DNA of 64,000 nt from Curtobacterium flaccumfaciens (GCF_004361695.1 NZ_SNVW01000012.1:62001-126000); one strand, 5' to 3'; positions 18,215 through 26,661 are shown, numbered from the stretch's first letter. Notes: generated by a model not told the origin, from the letters alone. Made by a program: numbers and translations.

Positions 18215-19075
18215 TCAGTGCGGCGGGCGCTCCTGCCCCGCGTCCGCCGCCCCGAGACCGGCGCGCTCGAGCCAGTCGCCGAGCAGCCCCCCGACGAGCC
18301 CCGGCCGCTCGTGGGGCAGCGCGTGCCCCGCGTCGGCGACCGTGACCACGGTGGCGTGCGGGTACAGGTCGCCGTCGCCGAGCCGCTCCTGCCGCTCCCA
18401 CCCGACCCAGCGGTCGCGTCGGCCGGACAGCACCAGCACGGGTGCGTCGACCACCACCGCGTCGGGGTCGGCGACGTGCGGACCCGTCGTGATCGCGCGC
18501 TCCAGGGTCTCGTCGTCGACCGGGCCGGCCGCGGGCACCACGGCGGTCCGGAACCGTTCGAGCGTCGCCGCGGTCCGGACGACGAAGTAGCCCTCGTACT
18601 CGGCACGCTGGTCGTCGTCGAGCTGCGCCGAGACACCGTCGTCGCGCACCACCGCGGAAGCGGCCGGACGCAGCTCGCCGGGCACGACGGTGCAGAGCAG
18701 CGCGAGGCCGGCGACGCGGTCCGGGTGCCGCGCGGCGACGGCGCGGGCGAAGTGGCCGCCGTACGAGTGTCCGAGGAGCAGGAACGGGCCCTCGGGCACC
18801 TCGGCGTCTAGCAGCAGGTCGACGGCGTCGAGCACGTCCTCCGACGACCGGAACCCGCTCGACGGGCGTGAGTCGCCGTGGCCGGGCAGGTCGACGTACA
18901 CCCGACGGAGGGCGCGGTCGCCTCGGTCGGCGAGCACCGGCTCGAGGAACCCGCGCACCTCGACGCGTGACGAGTACGCGCCGTGGAAGGCGAGGAGCGG
19001 CATCCCGCTCCCCGAGGTGTCGTACGCCAGCGATGCCGACGGGCCGGACCGGACCTGACGGGTCATGCCGTCCAT
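18215..19075 (-). CDS. alpha/beta hydrolase
   Basis: 286 aa from the ATG at 19075; the ATG at 19066 (MTRQVRSGPSA) is an alternative, and GGGGAGG lies just before both. The oxyanion region is AFHGAYSS, the nucleophile elbow GHSYGGHF holds the catalytic Ser, and the C-terminal His is in DAGHALPHERPG. A soluble serine hydrolase; substrate unknown. Divergent from the aldo/keto reductase at 19230. Confidence 0.88.
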   Translation of the reverse strand: MDGMTRQVRSGPSASLAYDTSGSGMPLLAFHGAYSSRVEVRGFLEPVLADRGDRALRRVYVDLPGHGDSRPSSGFRSSEDVLDAVDLLLDAEVPEGPFLLLGHSYGGHFARAVAARHPDRVAGLALLCTVVPGELRPAASAVVRDDGVSAQLDDDQRAEYEGYFVVRTAATLERFRTAVVPAAGPVDDETLERAITTGPHVADPDAVVVDAPVLVLSGRRDRWVGWERQERLGDGDLYPHATVVTVADAGHALPHERPGLVGGLLGDWLERAGLGAADAGQERPPH

Positions 19076-19229
19076 GGTCCTCCCCACCCGAGGTGCCGTC
19101 CACCCGCAGGACGCAACGGTCCGCAGCGTCGTCGACACCGCGGCGCACGCCCGAGCACGAGCGCGCCGCGGGAGGCAGCGGACACGGTAGCGTCGACGAC
19201 GGCCTGTCCCCGACCCGGATCGAGCAACG

Positions 19230-20231
19230 ATGCCTGACGTCCACCGCCCCGCCGACGACCGCTACGAGCAGCTCCCGTACGAGCGCGTGGGGAAGAGCGG
19301 CCTGCTGCTGCCGCGGATCTCCCTCGGCCTGTGGAACAACTTCGGCGCGGACCGCGCACTCACGACGCAGCGCGACATCGTGTTGCACGCGTTCGACCGC
19401 GGGGTCACCCACTTCGACCTCGCGAACAACTACGGGCCGCCTCCCGGTGCCGCCGAGGAGCAGTTCGGCCGCATCCTCGAGTCCGACCTGCGCCCGTTCC
19501 GCGACGAGCTCGTGGTGTCGACCAAGGCCGGCTACGACATGTGGCCCGGCCCGTACGGCAACTGGGGCTCGCGCAAGTACATGCTCGCCTCGCTCGACCA
19601 GTCCCTCGGCCGCATGGGCCTGGACTACGTCGACGTCTTCTACTCGCACCGCCCGGACCCGGAGACGCCGATCGAGGAGACGGTCAGCGCCCTCGTGACC
19701 GCCGTCCGTTCGGGCAAGGCTCTCTACGCCGGCATCTCGAACTACGACCCGGCCCAGACCGCCGCCGCGGCCGAGGCGCTCGCCGCCGAGAACATCCACC
19801 TGCTCATCCACCAGCCGCGCTACAACATGTTCGACCGGGTCCCCGAGGACGGCCTCTTCGACGAGCTCACCCGGCTCGGCACCGGCGCGATCGTCTTCTC
19901 GCCGCTCGCCGGCGGGCTGCTGACCGACCGCTACCTCGACGGCTCGGTGCCGGTCGGGTCGCGTGCGGCTGAGGGGCGCTGGTTCACGGCGGAGCGGATC
20001 GACGACGAGTACCTGAGCACGGCGCGGGCGCTCAACGACATCGCGGCGGCGCGCGGCCAGACCCTCGCGCAGCTGGCGATCACGTGGGTGCTCCGCCAGC
20101 CCGCGGTCACCTCGGCACTGGTCGGGGCCTCGAGCGTCCGCCAGCTCGACGGGACGCTCGACGCCCTGTCGGGTGCGGCCCTGTCGGACGAGGAGCTCGC
20201 GGCGATCGACGCGCTGGTCCCGCGCGGCTGA
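19230..20231 (+). CDS. aldo/keto reductase (YghZ / L-glyceraldehyde-3-phosphate reductase type)
   Basis: 333 aa. An NADPH-dependent carbonyl reductase with TIM-barrel fold. The catalytic tetrad is intact: Asp and Tyr in FDLANNYGPPPG, Lys in VVSTKAGYDM and His in FYSHRPDPETP. The long loop NWGSRKYMLASLDQSL is typical of the YghZ/GPR group, which detoxifies L-glyceraldehyde 3-phosphate and other reactive carbonyls. Followed after 19 bp by the UBP zinc-finger gene on the same strand. Confidence 0.9.
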   Translation: MPDVHRPADDRYEQLPYERVGKSGLLLPRISLGLWNNFGADRALTTQRDIVLHAFDRGVTHFDLANNYGPPPGAAEEQFGRILESDLRPFRDELVVSTKAGYDMWPGPYGNWGSRKYMLASLDQSLGRMGLDYVDVFYSHRPDPETPIEETVSALVTAVRSGKALYAGISNYDPAQTAAAAEALAAENIHLLIHQPRYNMFDRVPEDGLFDELTRLGTGAIVFSPLAGGLLTDRYLDGSVPVGSRAAEGRWFTAERIDDEYLSTARALNDIAAARGQTLAQLAITWVLRQPAVTSALVGASSVRQLDGTLDALSGAALSDEELAAIDALVPRG

Positions 20232-20250
20232 GCGAGGCCATGGTGGGGGC

Positions 20251-20610
20251 ATGACGGAGCAGGACGAGATGATCCACCCCGAGGTCGCGCCGAGCGGGGA
20301 CGGGTGCGTCGAGTGCGACGCGACCGGCTCCTGGTGGGTGCACCTGCGGCGGTGCGCCGCGTGCGGCCACGTCGGCTGCTGCGACGACTCGCTCAACACC
20401 CACGCGACGCGGCACTGGCAGGAGACGGGCCACGCCGTCATCCAGAGCTTCGAGCCCGGTGAGACCTGGGCCTGGGACTACCGCGACGACTCGCAGTTCG
20501 AGGGGCTGGAGCTCGCGGCGCCGACGAGCCACCCCGTGGAACAGGCAGTCCCCGGGCCGGCGGATCGCCTTCCCGGGGACTGGTTGGAACTGCTCGGCGG
20601 GTCGCGCTGA
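20251..20610 (+). CDS. UBP-type zinc finger protein
   Basis: 119 aa. The UBP zinc finger spans about residues 19-75: CVEC, then CAACGHVGCC, then HATRHWQETGHAVIQSFEPG, which is the standard Cys/His spacing. In eukaryotes this fold binds the C-terminus of ubiquitin. Actinobacterial stand-alone versions are common but their partner is not established. The last codons and the stop form half of a strong hairpin. Probably co-transcribed with the upstream reductase. Confidence 0.85.
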   Translation: MTEQDEMIHPEVAPSGDGCVECDATGSWWVHLRRCAACGHVGCCDDSLNTHATRHWQETGHAVIQSFEPGETWAWDYRDDSQFEGLELAAPTSHPVEQAVPGPADRLPGDWLELLGGSR

Positions 20611-20629
20611 CCGAGGTCAGCGCGACCCG
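20598..20629. terminator. perfect hairpin overlapping a stop codon
   Basis: CGGGTCGCGCTGACC (20598-20612) and GGTCAGCGCGACCCG (20615-20629) are perfect 15-base arms with a two-base gap. It covers the UBP-protein stop codon and lies before the convergent msrA stop. Probably a bidirectional terminator without a T-run. Confidence 0.7.
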
Positions 20630-20637
20630 CTGACGGA

Positions 20638-21162
20638 TCAGACCGCCGCGGTCGCCTCGTCGCGGTGCGGGAGCTTCCAGCCCGGACGCACGAAGTGGCA
20701 GGTGTACCCGGCCGGGTACTTCTCGAGGTAGTCCTGGTGCTCCTCCTCGGCCTCCCAGAACGGGCCGGCGGGGGCGATCTCGGTCACGACCGGGCCCGGC
20801 CAGATACCGGACGCGTCGACGTCCGCGATCGTGTCGCGGGCGACGCGGTCCTGCTCGTCCGAGGTTGGGAAGATCGCCGAGCGGTAGCTGCGGCCGACGT
20901 CGTTGCCCTGGCGGTCCTTCGTCGACGGGTCGTGGATCTGGAAGAAGAACTCGAGCAGGTCGCGGTACGAGATCACGGACGGGTCGAAGACGATCTCGAC
21001 GGCCTCGGCGTGGTCACCGTGGTTGCGGTAGGTCGCGTTCGGGGTGTCGCCGCCGGAGTAACCGACGCGGGTGCTGATGACGCCCGGGCGACGGCGGAGG
21101 AGCTGCTGCGCTCCCCAGAAGCAGCCGCCGGCGAGGATGGCGGTCTCGGTGGTGGTGGTCAT
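20638..21162 (-). CDS. msrA: peptide-methionine (S)-S-oxide reductase
   Basis: 174 aa, usual MsrA length. It repairs methionine-S-sulfoxide in proteins using thioredoxin. The catalytic Cys lies in [13 protein letters not shown] at about residue 14. [20 protein letters not shown] and [20 protein letters not shown] are family signatures. The ATG at 21162 is preceded by AGGAGG. MsrB is not adjacent. Confidence 0.95.
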   Translation of the reverse strand: MTTTTETAILAGGCFWGAQQLLRRRPGVISTRVGYSGGDTPNATYRNHGDHAEAVEIVFDPSVISYRDLLEFFFQIHDPSTKDRQGNDVGRSYRSAIFPTSDEQDRVARDTIADVDASGIWPGPVVTEIAPAGPFWEAEEEHQDYLEKYPAGYTCHFVRPGWKLPHRDEATAAV

Positions 21163-21248
21163 GGTGGCCTCCTGGGCTCTCGTGCCGCTGGCTGCGGCAC
21201 CGTACTGTGCAACCGGCGACGGGGGTGTCCTGTTCCCGTTGCGGGCCG

Positions 21249-21280
21249 GGAGGCGCGGTGCGGGCTGGCACCGCGCCTCC
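21249..21280. repeat. dispersed palindrome copy
   Basis: GGAGGCGCGGTGC (21249-21261) pairs perfectly with GCACCGCGCCTCC (21268-21280) around a six-base loop; AGGCC follows as in other copies. It is downstream of the aldo/keto reductase gene at 21318, whose transcript it may end. Confidence 0.8.
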
Positions 21281-21317
21281 AGGCCGCCGTGTGGTCGCGT
21301 CTGGATCCGCGGTCGCG

Positions 21318-22139
21318 TCAGTCGGTCGTGTCCTGCAGCGCATCCAGCGCTGCCACGTCCTCGGCCGACAGGACGAAGTCCACTTCGGCGTTCTCCGCGA
21401 TCCGCGACGGGGTCGTCGACTTCGGCAGCGGGAGGACGTCCTGCTCGAGCAGGTAGCGGATCGCGACCTGCGCGACGCTCTTGTCGTACTTCGCCGCGAT
21501 CTCGCGGATCTGCGCGTTCTCGAGCAGGCCGCCGGTGGCGAGCGGCGAGTAGCCCTCGGTGAGGATGTCGTGCTCGCGGTCGAACGTGGTCGTCTCGTCC
21601 TGCGTGTTGCCGATGAACCAGCGGATCTGGTTGGCGTGCGGGACGACGTCGGTGCGGCCGAGCAGGTCCTCGAGGTCCGCGACCGTGAAGTTCGAGACGC
21701 CGATCGAGCGCGTCCGGCCGGCGTCGTAGAGCTCCTCGAACACCTTCCAGACCTCGACGTTGCCGTCGCGGTGGTCGGACCCCATGTCCGACCAGGGCCA
21801 CGGCGCGTGGATGAGGTACAGGTCGACCACGCCGAGGTCGAGGTTCCTGCTCGACGTCGCGAAGGCCTCGCGGGCGCCGGCCGCGGTCTTGATCTCGGCG
21901 GGCAGCTTGGTGGTGATGAAGACCTCGTCGCGGGGGACGCCGCTGTCGCGGACGGCTTCGCCGACGCTGGCCTCGTTGCCGTAGGCGAGCGCGGTGTCGA
22001 TGTGCCGGTAGCCGAGGTCGAGCGCGGTCTTCGTGGCGTCGTAGGCGTCGCTGCCGGACGGGATCTGCCAGGTGCCGAACCCGATCTTCGGGATGTGCAG
22101 GCCGTTGGACATGGTGAACGTGTCGATGAGAGCGGGCAT
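21318..22139 (-). CDS. aldo/keto reductase (2,5-diketo-D-gluconate reductase type)
   Basis: 273 aa. The tetrad is present: Asp and Tyr in [11 protein letters not shown], Lys in FITTKLP and His in YLIHAPWPW. The C-terminal [15 protein letters not shown] binds the cofactor phosphate, so NADPH is likely. It lies 37 bp downstream of a MarR gene on the same strand and is probably in one operon with it, suggesting induction by an aldehyde, ketone or phenolic compound. Confidence 0.92.
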   Translation of the reverse strand: MPALIDTFTMSNGLHIPKIGFGTWQIPSGSDAYDATKTALDLGYRHIDTALAYGNEASVGEAVRDSGVPRDEVFITTKLPAEIKTAAGAREAFATSSRNLDLGVVDLYLIHAPWPWSDMGSDHRDGNVEVWKVFEELYDAGRTRSIGVSNFTVADLEDLLGRTDVVPHANQIRWFIGNTQDETTTFDREHDILTEGYSPLATGGLLENAQIREIAAKYDKSVAQVAIRYLLEQDVLPLPKSTTPSRIAENAEVDFVLSAEDVAALDALQDTTD

Positions 22140-22176
22140 GCTCCGGACGATACGCCCGTGACCGTGGCGTCGTCGG

Positions 22177-22623
22177 TCAGGGCATCGCGTCGCCGGCCGA
22201 GCCGTAGAGGCTCGTCGCCAGCTCGCCGAGCACCGCGAGCAGGTCGCCGCCGTGCGCCGTGTCGACCGCCCGGAGCACCGCGGTGTAGCGCTCGCGGTAG
22301 TCCGCGACCACGGCTTCGCCCGCCGGTAGCAGGCGGAGGAGCGACCCGCGCCGGTCGTTCGGGTTCGGTGCGCGCTCGAGCAGTTCCGCGCTGGACATCC
22401 GGTCGATCATGTTCGTCACCGCGCCCGAGGTCAGTCCGAGGAACCCGGCGACCTCTGTCGGTGTGGAGTACCCGGTGTCGCTCACGAGCACGAGCGCACG
22501 CAGCGCGTTCTCGTGCACGCCCGCGCGGGCACTGAGCTGGCGCACCAGGCTCGCGTTCGCGCGCACGACCGCGTCGAAGGCCGTCAGCATGTCCGCTGCG
22601 TCCGTCTGACCTGTCCGGGTCAC
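22177..22623 (-). CDS. MarR family transcriptional regulator
   Basis: 148 aa. The winged helix spans about residues 40-100 (TPTEVAGFLGLTSGAVTNMI as recognition helices and NDRRGSLLRLLPAGEAVVAD as wing). It precedes the aldo/keto reductase and is divergent from the secretion module at 22807. The dyad at 22706-22725 in the shared upstream region is the likely operator, so it may affect both directions. Confidence 0.9.
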   Translation of the reverse strand: MTRTGQTDAADMLTAFDAVVRANASLVRQLSARAGVHENALRALVLVSDTGYSTPTEVAGFLGLTSGAVTNMIDRMSSAELLERAPNPNDRRGSLLRLLPAGEAVVADYRERYTAVLRAVDTAHGGDLLAVLGELATSLYGSAGDAMP

Positions 22624-22705
22624 AGGTGCTCCTCTTGTCGTTTCGGTGTCGCCGGGGCCGCCGCGGATCGGCGCACCCCTCGCACTGGGGTCAGTCTACG
22701 AGTGG

Positions 22706-22725
22706 TTAACTTGGTCAAGCGTTAA
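22706..22725. promoter_or_regulatory. candidate MarR operator in a divergent region
   Basis: The dyad TTAACTTGGTCAAGCGTTAA lies in the only AT-rich part of the 183-bp gap between the MarR gene and the secretion module. Further TTGATCATTGAAGCAAG follows at 22731-22747. Confidence 0.55.
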
Positions 22726-22806
22726 GTATCTTGATCATTGAAGCAAGAGAGCCCGAACCCCTTGCTCCACCACACACCCAGACTCCCTGATCGAAGAGGT
22801 ATCCCC

Positions 22807-23460
22807 GTGTCCGACAAGCTCCGCACCTCCGCACTGAAGCGGATCCGCTTCGCCCCCGTCGCGCTCCTCGCGGGCATCTTCGCGGCCGTCCTCCTCTCCC
22901 TCTCGCTCACCGGCACGCTGTCCGGGTTCGCGGCGAGCATCACCAACAGCAGCAACACCGCCGCGAGCGGCACGCTCATCATGCAGGAGCAGAACGCCGG
23001 CGCCACGGTCACCTGCCTCAGCACGGACGGTGGTTCGGTCTCCACGAACGCGGCGACCTGCTCGACCATCAACAAGTTCGGCGGCAGCACCACGATGACC
23101 CCGGGCAACACGGTCAACACCGCCATCTCGATCAAGAACACCGGCACCGCGAACGCCGCCACCTTCACGCTCACCCCGGGCGCGACCTGCACCCAGTCGG
23201 CCAACGGCACGATCAACGGCTCCGCCACCGACCTGTGCGCCAAGATGAACCTCGTGATCACGTCCGGCGCGACCACGGTCTTCAACGGCACGCTCGCCAG
23301 CTTCAAGGGCGCCGCCGCGTCGGCCTTCACCATGCCGGCCGCCCCCGCCGCCGGTGCCAGCGTCCCCTTCACCTTCGCCGTGACGCTCGACCCCTCGGCC
23401 GGCAACGCGTACCAGGGCCTCTCCGCCTCGGTGCCGATGACCTGGACCTTCACGGCCTAG
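22807..23460 (+). CDS. SipW-type secreted protein (TasA/camelysin-like), likely surface subunit
   Basis: 217 aa from the GTG at 22807 (GAGG upstream). The basic N-terminus and hydrophobic segment (FAPVALLAGIFAAVLLSLSL) lead to a SipW-type region TGTLSGFAASITNSSNTAAS. The rest is Thr/Ser/Ala/Gly-rich beta-sandwich sequence with four Cys that could form two disulfides. No sortase motif, no catalytic residues. By analogy with TasA of Bacillus, whose maturation needs SipW, this could be a fibre or surface-coat subunit. That role is inferred from gene order and signal type, not proven homology. Confidence 0.7.
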   Translation: MSDKLRTSALKRIRFAPVALLAGIFAAVLLSLSLTGTLSGFAASITNSSNTAASGTLIMQEQNAGATVTCLSTDGGSVSTNAATCSTINKFGGSTTMTPGNTVNTAISIKNTGTANAATFTLTPGATCTQSANGTINGSATDLCAKMNLVITSGATTVFNGTLASFKGAAASAFTMPAAPAAGASVPFTFAVTLDPSAGNAYQGLSASVPMTWTFTA

Positions 23461-23471
23461 TCCCCTTGACC

Positions 23472-23508
23472 GCGACGCTCGGCCGACCCCCTTCCGGTCG
23501 AGCGTCGC
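23472..23508 (+). terminator. hairpin between substrate gene and signal peptidase gene
   Basis: GCGACGCTCG (23472-23481) pairs with CGAGCGTCGC (23499-23508). It lies in the 97-bp gap after the first secretion-module gene. It may partly terminate transcription or protect the 3' end, giving more subunit mRNA than peptidase mRNA. Confidence 0.55.
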
Positions 23509-23557
23509 CCCCCATCACCCCGCACCACCCACGTCGACCCACAGGACGGAGCAGCAC

Positions 23558-24442
23558 ATGAGCCAGACCGCAGCGATCCCGCTCAGTGGCACGCTCGACC
23601 GTCCGCTCCTCGGCGCCCCCACCGCCACCCGCTTCGAGACCGTGCTCGCCTGGTCGGTCGCCCTCGTCGCCGCGGTCCTCCTCACCGCCGCCGTGCTCTT
23701 CCTCTCCGCCGGCGGTCGCTGGTTCGTCGTCGAGACCCCCTCGATGGGCGAGGCCGCCCCGGTCGGCACGCTCGTGCTCGACCTCCCCGTGGACGTCGCC
23801 ACCCTGCACGTCGGCGACGTCGTCTCCTTCGAGACCGCCGCCAACCGCGGCGTCGTCTACACGCACCGCATCACCGCCGTCGACGCCGACGGCGGGCTGC
23901 ACACCCGCGGCGACGTCAACGGCGCGACCGACCCGTGGACGCTCACCCAGGACGACGTCATCGGCACCCCGGCGCTCCTCGTCCCGCACCTCGGCTGGCT
24001 CTTCCGTGCGGCACCGCTCCTGCTCATCGGCACCCTGGTCATCTGGACGCTCACCAGCGTCTTCACCGACCGGGTCACCCGCTCGTGCCTCCGCATCGCG
24101 GGTGCCGCGCTGACCGTCTCGTACGCCGCGTTCGTCCTCAAGCCGTTCGTCAACGTGACCACCATCACGAACACCTCGAGCCCGTCCGGTGTCGAGGCGA
24201 CCATCGTCTCGTCGGGCATGTTCCCCGTCCGGGTCGAGGCGCAGGGCGCCGACAGCGTGCACCTCGTCGACGGTCAGGTCGGGCGGATGGTCATCCACGA
24301 GCTCACGGCGAACGGGCACTACCAGCTGACCTCGAACATCGACCTCGGCCCGATCGGGTGGTCGCTGCTGATCGCCGCGTGCCTCGTCCCCCTCGTGCTC
24401 TGCCTGTCGGTCGGCCGCGTCGAGGCGGTGCGTGCCTCGTGA
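23558..24442 (+). CDS. sipW: signal peptidase I, SipW/ER type
   Basis: 294 aa. A membrane-bound S26B peptidase. The first helix is about residues 30-52; the catalytic Ser62 is in VETPSMGEAAPVGT. The general base is His103 (VVYTHRITAVD), as in archaeal/ER and SipW enzymes, instead of the Lys of LepB. The TRGDVNGATD box follows at 116-125. Three more hydrophobic segments lie in the C-terminal half (around 145-165, 175-200 and 268-288), making it longer than SipW. It overlaps the LamG gene (GTGA), so the two products are made together. It probably cleaves both flanking secreted proteins. Confidence 0.88.
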   Translation: MSQTAAIPLSGTLDRPLLGAPTATRFETVLAWSVALVAAVLLTAAVLFLSAGGRWFVVETPSMGEAAPVGTLVLDLPVDVATLHVGDVVSFETAANRGVVYTHRITAVDADGGLHTRGDVNGATDPWTLTQDDVIGTPALLVPHLGWLFRAAPLLLIGTLVIWTLTSVFTDRVTRSCLRIAGAALTVSYAAFVLKPFVNVTTITNTSSPSGVEATIVSSGMFPVRVEAQGADSVHLVDGQVGRMVIHELTANGHYQLTSNIDLGPIGWSLLIAACLVPLVLCLSVGRVEAVRAS

Positions 24443-25293
24443 GGCTCCAGCACCTGCGCGACGGTCGCGTGATCGCCGCCGTCCTCGTCCTCGGGCTCGT
24501 CGTCGTCGCGCTCCTCAACGCGTTCTCCCCGACCCGCTCCGCCTACAGCGCCGTGGTCACGAACTCCGGCAACTCCGCCGCGACCGCGCCGTACTTCACG
24601 TGCACGGCAGCGGTCGGCGCCGACACCACGAACGCGCTCTTCGCGTACCGCCTGACCGAGGCCACCGGGGCGTCGACGGCCACCGACTGGTCCGGCAGGA
24701 GCGCGAACGGCACCTACCAGGGGTCGATGACCGCCACGACCCCGAGTCCGAACGCCTGCCCGCGGGACACCGGCAGCTCGTACCAGCTGAACGGCTCGAC
24801 GAGCTTCGTGTCCACGCCGCGGTCGTACACGAACCCCACCACGTTCAGCGAAGAGGTCTGGTTCAAGACCACCGTCGCGGGCGGGATGCTCATCGGCTTC
24901 GGCAGCAACCAGGTCGCTACCTCCGGGCAGCACGACCGGCAGGTGTACCTCAACACGGCCGGCCAGCTCGTCTTCGGGACCTACAGCGGGACCACGCAGG
25001 TCGTCACGTCGCCGAAGACCTACACCGACGGCGCGTGGCACCACGTCGTCGCGACCCTGTCCGCCGGCACCGGGATGCGCCTGTACGCCGACGGTGTCCT
25101 CGTCGCGTCGAACACGGCGTTCACCGCCGCGGAGCCGTACACCGGCTACTTCCGCATCGGGTACGATACCGTCTCCGGGTGGCCGGGGCAGCCGTCGAAC
25201 TTCTTCTTCACCGGGTCGATGCGGTACGCGGCCGTGTACAGCACGGTGCTGTCGGCGACGCAGGTCGCGAACCACGCGGCGGCCGGTCGCTGA
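24439..25293 (+). CDS. LamG/concanavalin-like domain surface protein
   Basis: 284 aa from a GTG overlapping the peptidase stop. One N-terminal hydrophobic helix (VIAAVLVLGLVVVALLNAF) is followed by SAYSAVVTNSGNSAATAPYF, close to the motif at the same place in the 22807 gene product. Residues about 75-280 are a LamG-like jelly roll: YQLNGSTSFVSTP, TFSEEVWFKTT, DGAWHHVVATLS, MRLYADGVLVASN. Such domains bind glycans or proteins. Likely a peptidase substrate and the adhesive partner of the first protein (inference). Confidence 0.8.
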   Translation: MRLQHLRDGRVIAAVLVLGLVVVALLNAFSPTRSAYSAVVTNSGNSAATAPYFTCTAAVGADTTNALFAYRLTEATGASTATDWSGRSANGTYQGSMTATTPSPNACPRDTGSSYQLNGSTSFVSTPRSYTNPTTFSEEVWFKTTVAGGMLIGFGSNQVATSGQHDRQVYLNTAGQLVFGTYSGTTQVVTSPKTYTDGAWHHVVATLSAGTGMRLYADGVLVASNTAFTAAEPYTGYFRIGYDTVSGWPGQPSNFFFTGSMRYAAVYSTVLSATQVANHAAAGR

Positions 25294-25342
25294 CCGGGCC
25301 GGCGGGCTCGCCGGCCGTTGCCCGCTGGCGACGACTTCACGG

Positions 25343-25390
25343 GCTCAGCGACACCTCACGGGCCGCAGAGGCCGTGAGGTGTCGCTGAGC
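25343..25390. terminator. 19-bp perfect hairpin between convergent genes
   Basis: Left arm 25343-25361 (GCTCAGCGACACCTCACGG) is the exact reverse complement of 25372-25390, with a ten-base loop. No T-run. It lies between the LamG gene and the convergent aztD-like gene, so bidirectional termination is the simplest role. It is unrelated in sequence to the CTGGAGGCGCGG family. Confidence 0.65.
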
Positions 25391-25437
25391 GCGAGGGTCG
25401 GTGCGTGCGGATCGGTCACGAGCCGGCGACGGGACCG

Positions 25438-25455
25438 GCACCGCGCCTCCAGTCC
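25438..25455. repeat. half copy of the dispersed palindrome
   Basis: GCACCGCGCCTCCAGTCC is the right arm only. It lies 22 bp past the stop codon of the aztD-like gene at 25477. Confidence 0.6.
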
Positions 25456-25476
25456 GCAGCTGGTCGCGGCGGGACG

Positions 25477-26661
25477 CTAGGCGACCGCGATCTCGTTGGG
25501 TACGCCCGGCAGCTCGTCGCTGGAGGCGACGACCTCCCCGGTGGTCAGGTCGACCGCGTGCACCGTCCGCTCGGCGGGGTCGGTGACGTACGCGACGTCA
25601 CCCGCGACCCACAGGGCCGGGTGGGCGTCCTGCCACTCGGCCGGGCCTTCCCACGCGTCGATCACGGGGAACGAGTCGAGCTGGTCGCCGGTGGTCGCGT
25701 CGAAGGTGTGCAGGGCGCCGTCGTCGCCGAGGACCACCGCTTCGTCGCCGGGGCCGCGGGCGAGGTCGCGGAAGGTGAAGCCGACGCCGTCGGGCATGTC
25801 CACGACGCTGTACTTCCCCGTCGCCGCGTCGATCAGCGCGATCTGGTCGAGCAGGTAGCCCTCGCTGTCCGGGTCGTCGTTGTAGTCGCCGACCGCCACG
25901 GACGAGGAGTCCGTGGTGAACAGGTTGCCGGTCCGGCCGTACTCGGTCGGGGCGTCGATCTTCTCGAACGCGCCGTCGGCGTAGACGAGCGCGCCGTCGG
26001 TGCACCCGAACACCGCGACCTCGCCCCGCACCGCACCCTCGCCGTGCACGTCCGGGCAGGCCTCGGACCGTGCGAGCTCCTCGCCGTCGGCGTCGAGTGC
26101 CCGGACGCCCGAGCGGCTCTCCTCGGTGCCGATGGTCATCAGAAGCGTTCCGTCCTCGAGCTCGATCGCGACGCCGTGGTGTGCGGCCTCGGACCGGGTG
26201 GTCGTGGTCTCCGGCAGTTCGTCGCCGTCGAGTGCGGTGTTGTCGAACGTGGTCACGTCGCCGCTGCCGTCGGCGAACAGGGCGGTGCGGTCGCCGTGCA
26301 CGACCGCGTGACCGCCGGTGTCCGCGGGGAACACCGCGTCGGTCAGGGCCGGGTCGGCGGCGGTGTCGAGCACCCGGAACCCGTCCGGCACGGTCACGAG
26401 CACGTGCCGCCCGTCGCCCGCGGGGTTCACGCGGGTGAAGCCGTCGATCGCGTCGTCGGACACGACCCGCAGGTCCTCGTCGAGCACGAGCAGGCCGCCG
26501 TCGTAGGTCAGCGTGATCCGCGTGCCGTCGGCGCTCGGCGTGGCGTTCCGGTCCGCCTCGGCGTCCGCGGGGTCGGTCGCGCACCCGGTCAGGGCGAGGG
26601 CGGCGGCCCCGAGCAGGGCCGCGGGCGCAGCGGCCCGCATGATCTTCTTCTTCGTGGTCAT
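25477..26661 (-). CDS. aztD: AztD-like zinc metallochaperone, lipoprotein (copy 1)
   Basis: 394 aa. Lipoprotein signal MRAAAPAALLGAAALALTGC. The mature part is a beta-propeller-like series of blades (GLLVLDEDLRVVS, FRVLDTAADPALTD, ALHTFDATTGDQLDS, TVHAVDLTTGEVVAS). In AztABCD systems AztD delivers zinc to the binding protein AztC. This copy has only EAAHHG where copy 2 has a richer His cluster, so its metal site may differ. The ATG at 26661 has no ribosome site but follows TACAGT by six bases, suggesting a leaderless transcript from its own promoter in addition to readthrough from aztC 25 bp upstream. Confidence 0.8.
   Translation of the reverse strand: MTTKKKIMRAAAPAALLGAAALALTGCATDPADAEADRNATPSADGTRITLTYDGGLLVLDEDLRVVSDDAIDGFTRVNPAGDGRHVLVTVPDGFRVLDTAADPALTDAVFPADTGGHAVVHGDRTALFADGSGDVTTFDNTALDGDELPETTTTRSEAAHHGVAIELEDGTLLMTIGTEESRSGVRALDADGEELARSEACPDVHGEGAVRGEVAVFGCTDGALVYADGAFEKIDAPTEYGRTGNLFTTDSSSVAVGDYNDDPDSEGYLLDQIALIDAATGKYSVVDMPDGVGFTFRDLARGPGDEAVVLGDDGALHTFDATTGDQLDSFPVIDAWEGPAEWQDAHPALWVAGDVAYVTDPAERTVHAVDLTTGEVVASSDELPGVPNEIAVA

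Noticed and set aside
17475..20441. 988-codon minus-strand ORF across four genes
   Set aside because: Spans genes in both directions, including the coding strands of an AKR and a hydrolase; a frame kept open by composition only.
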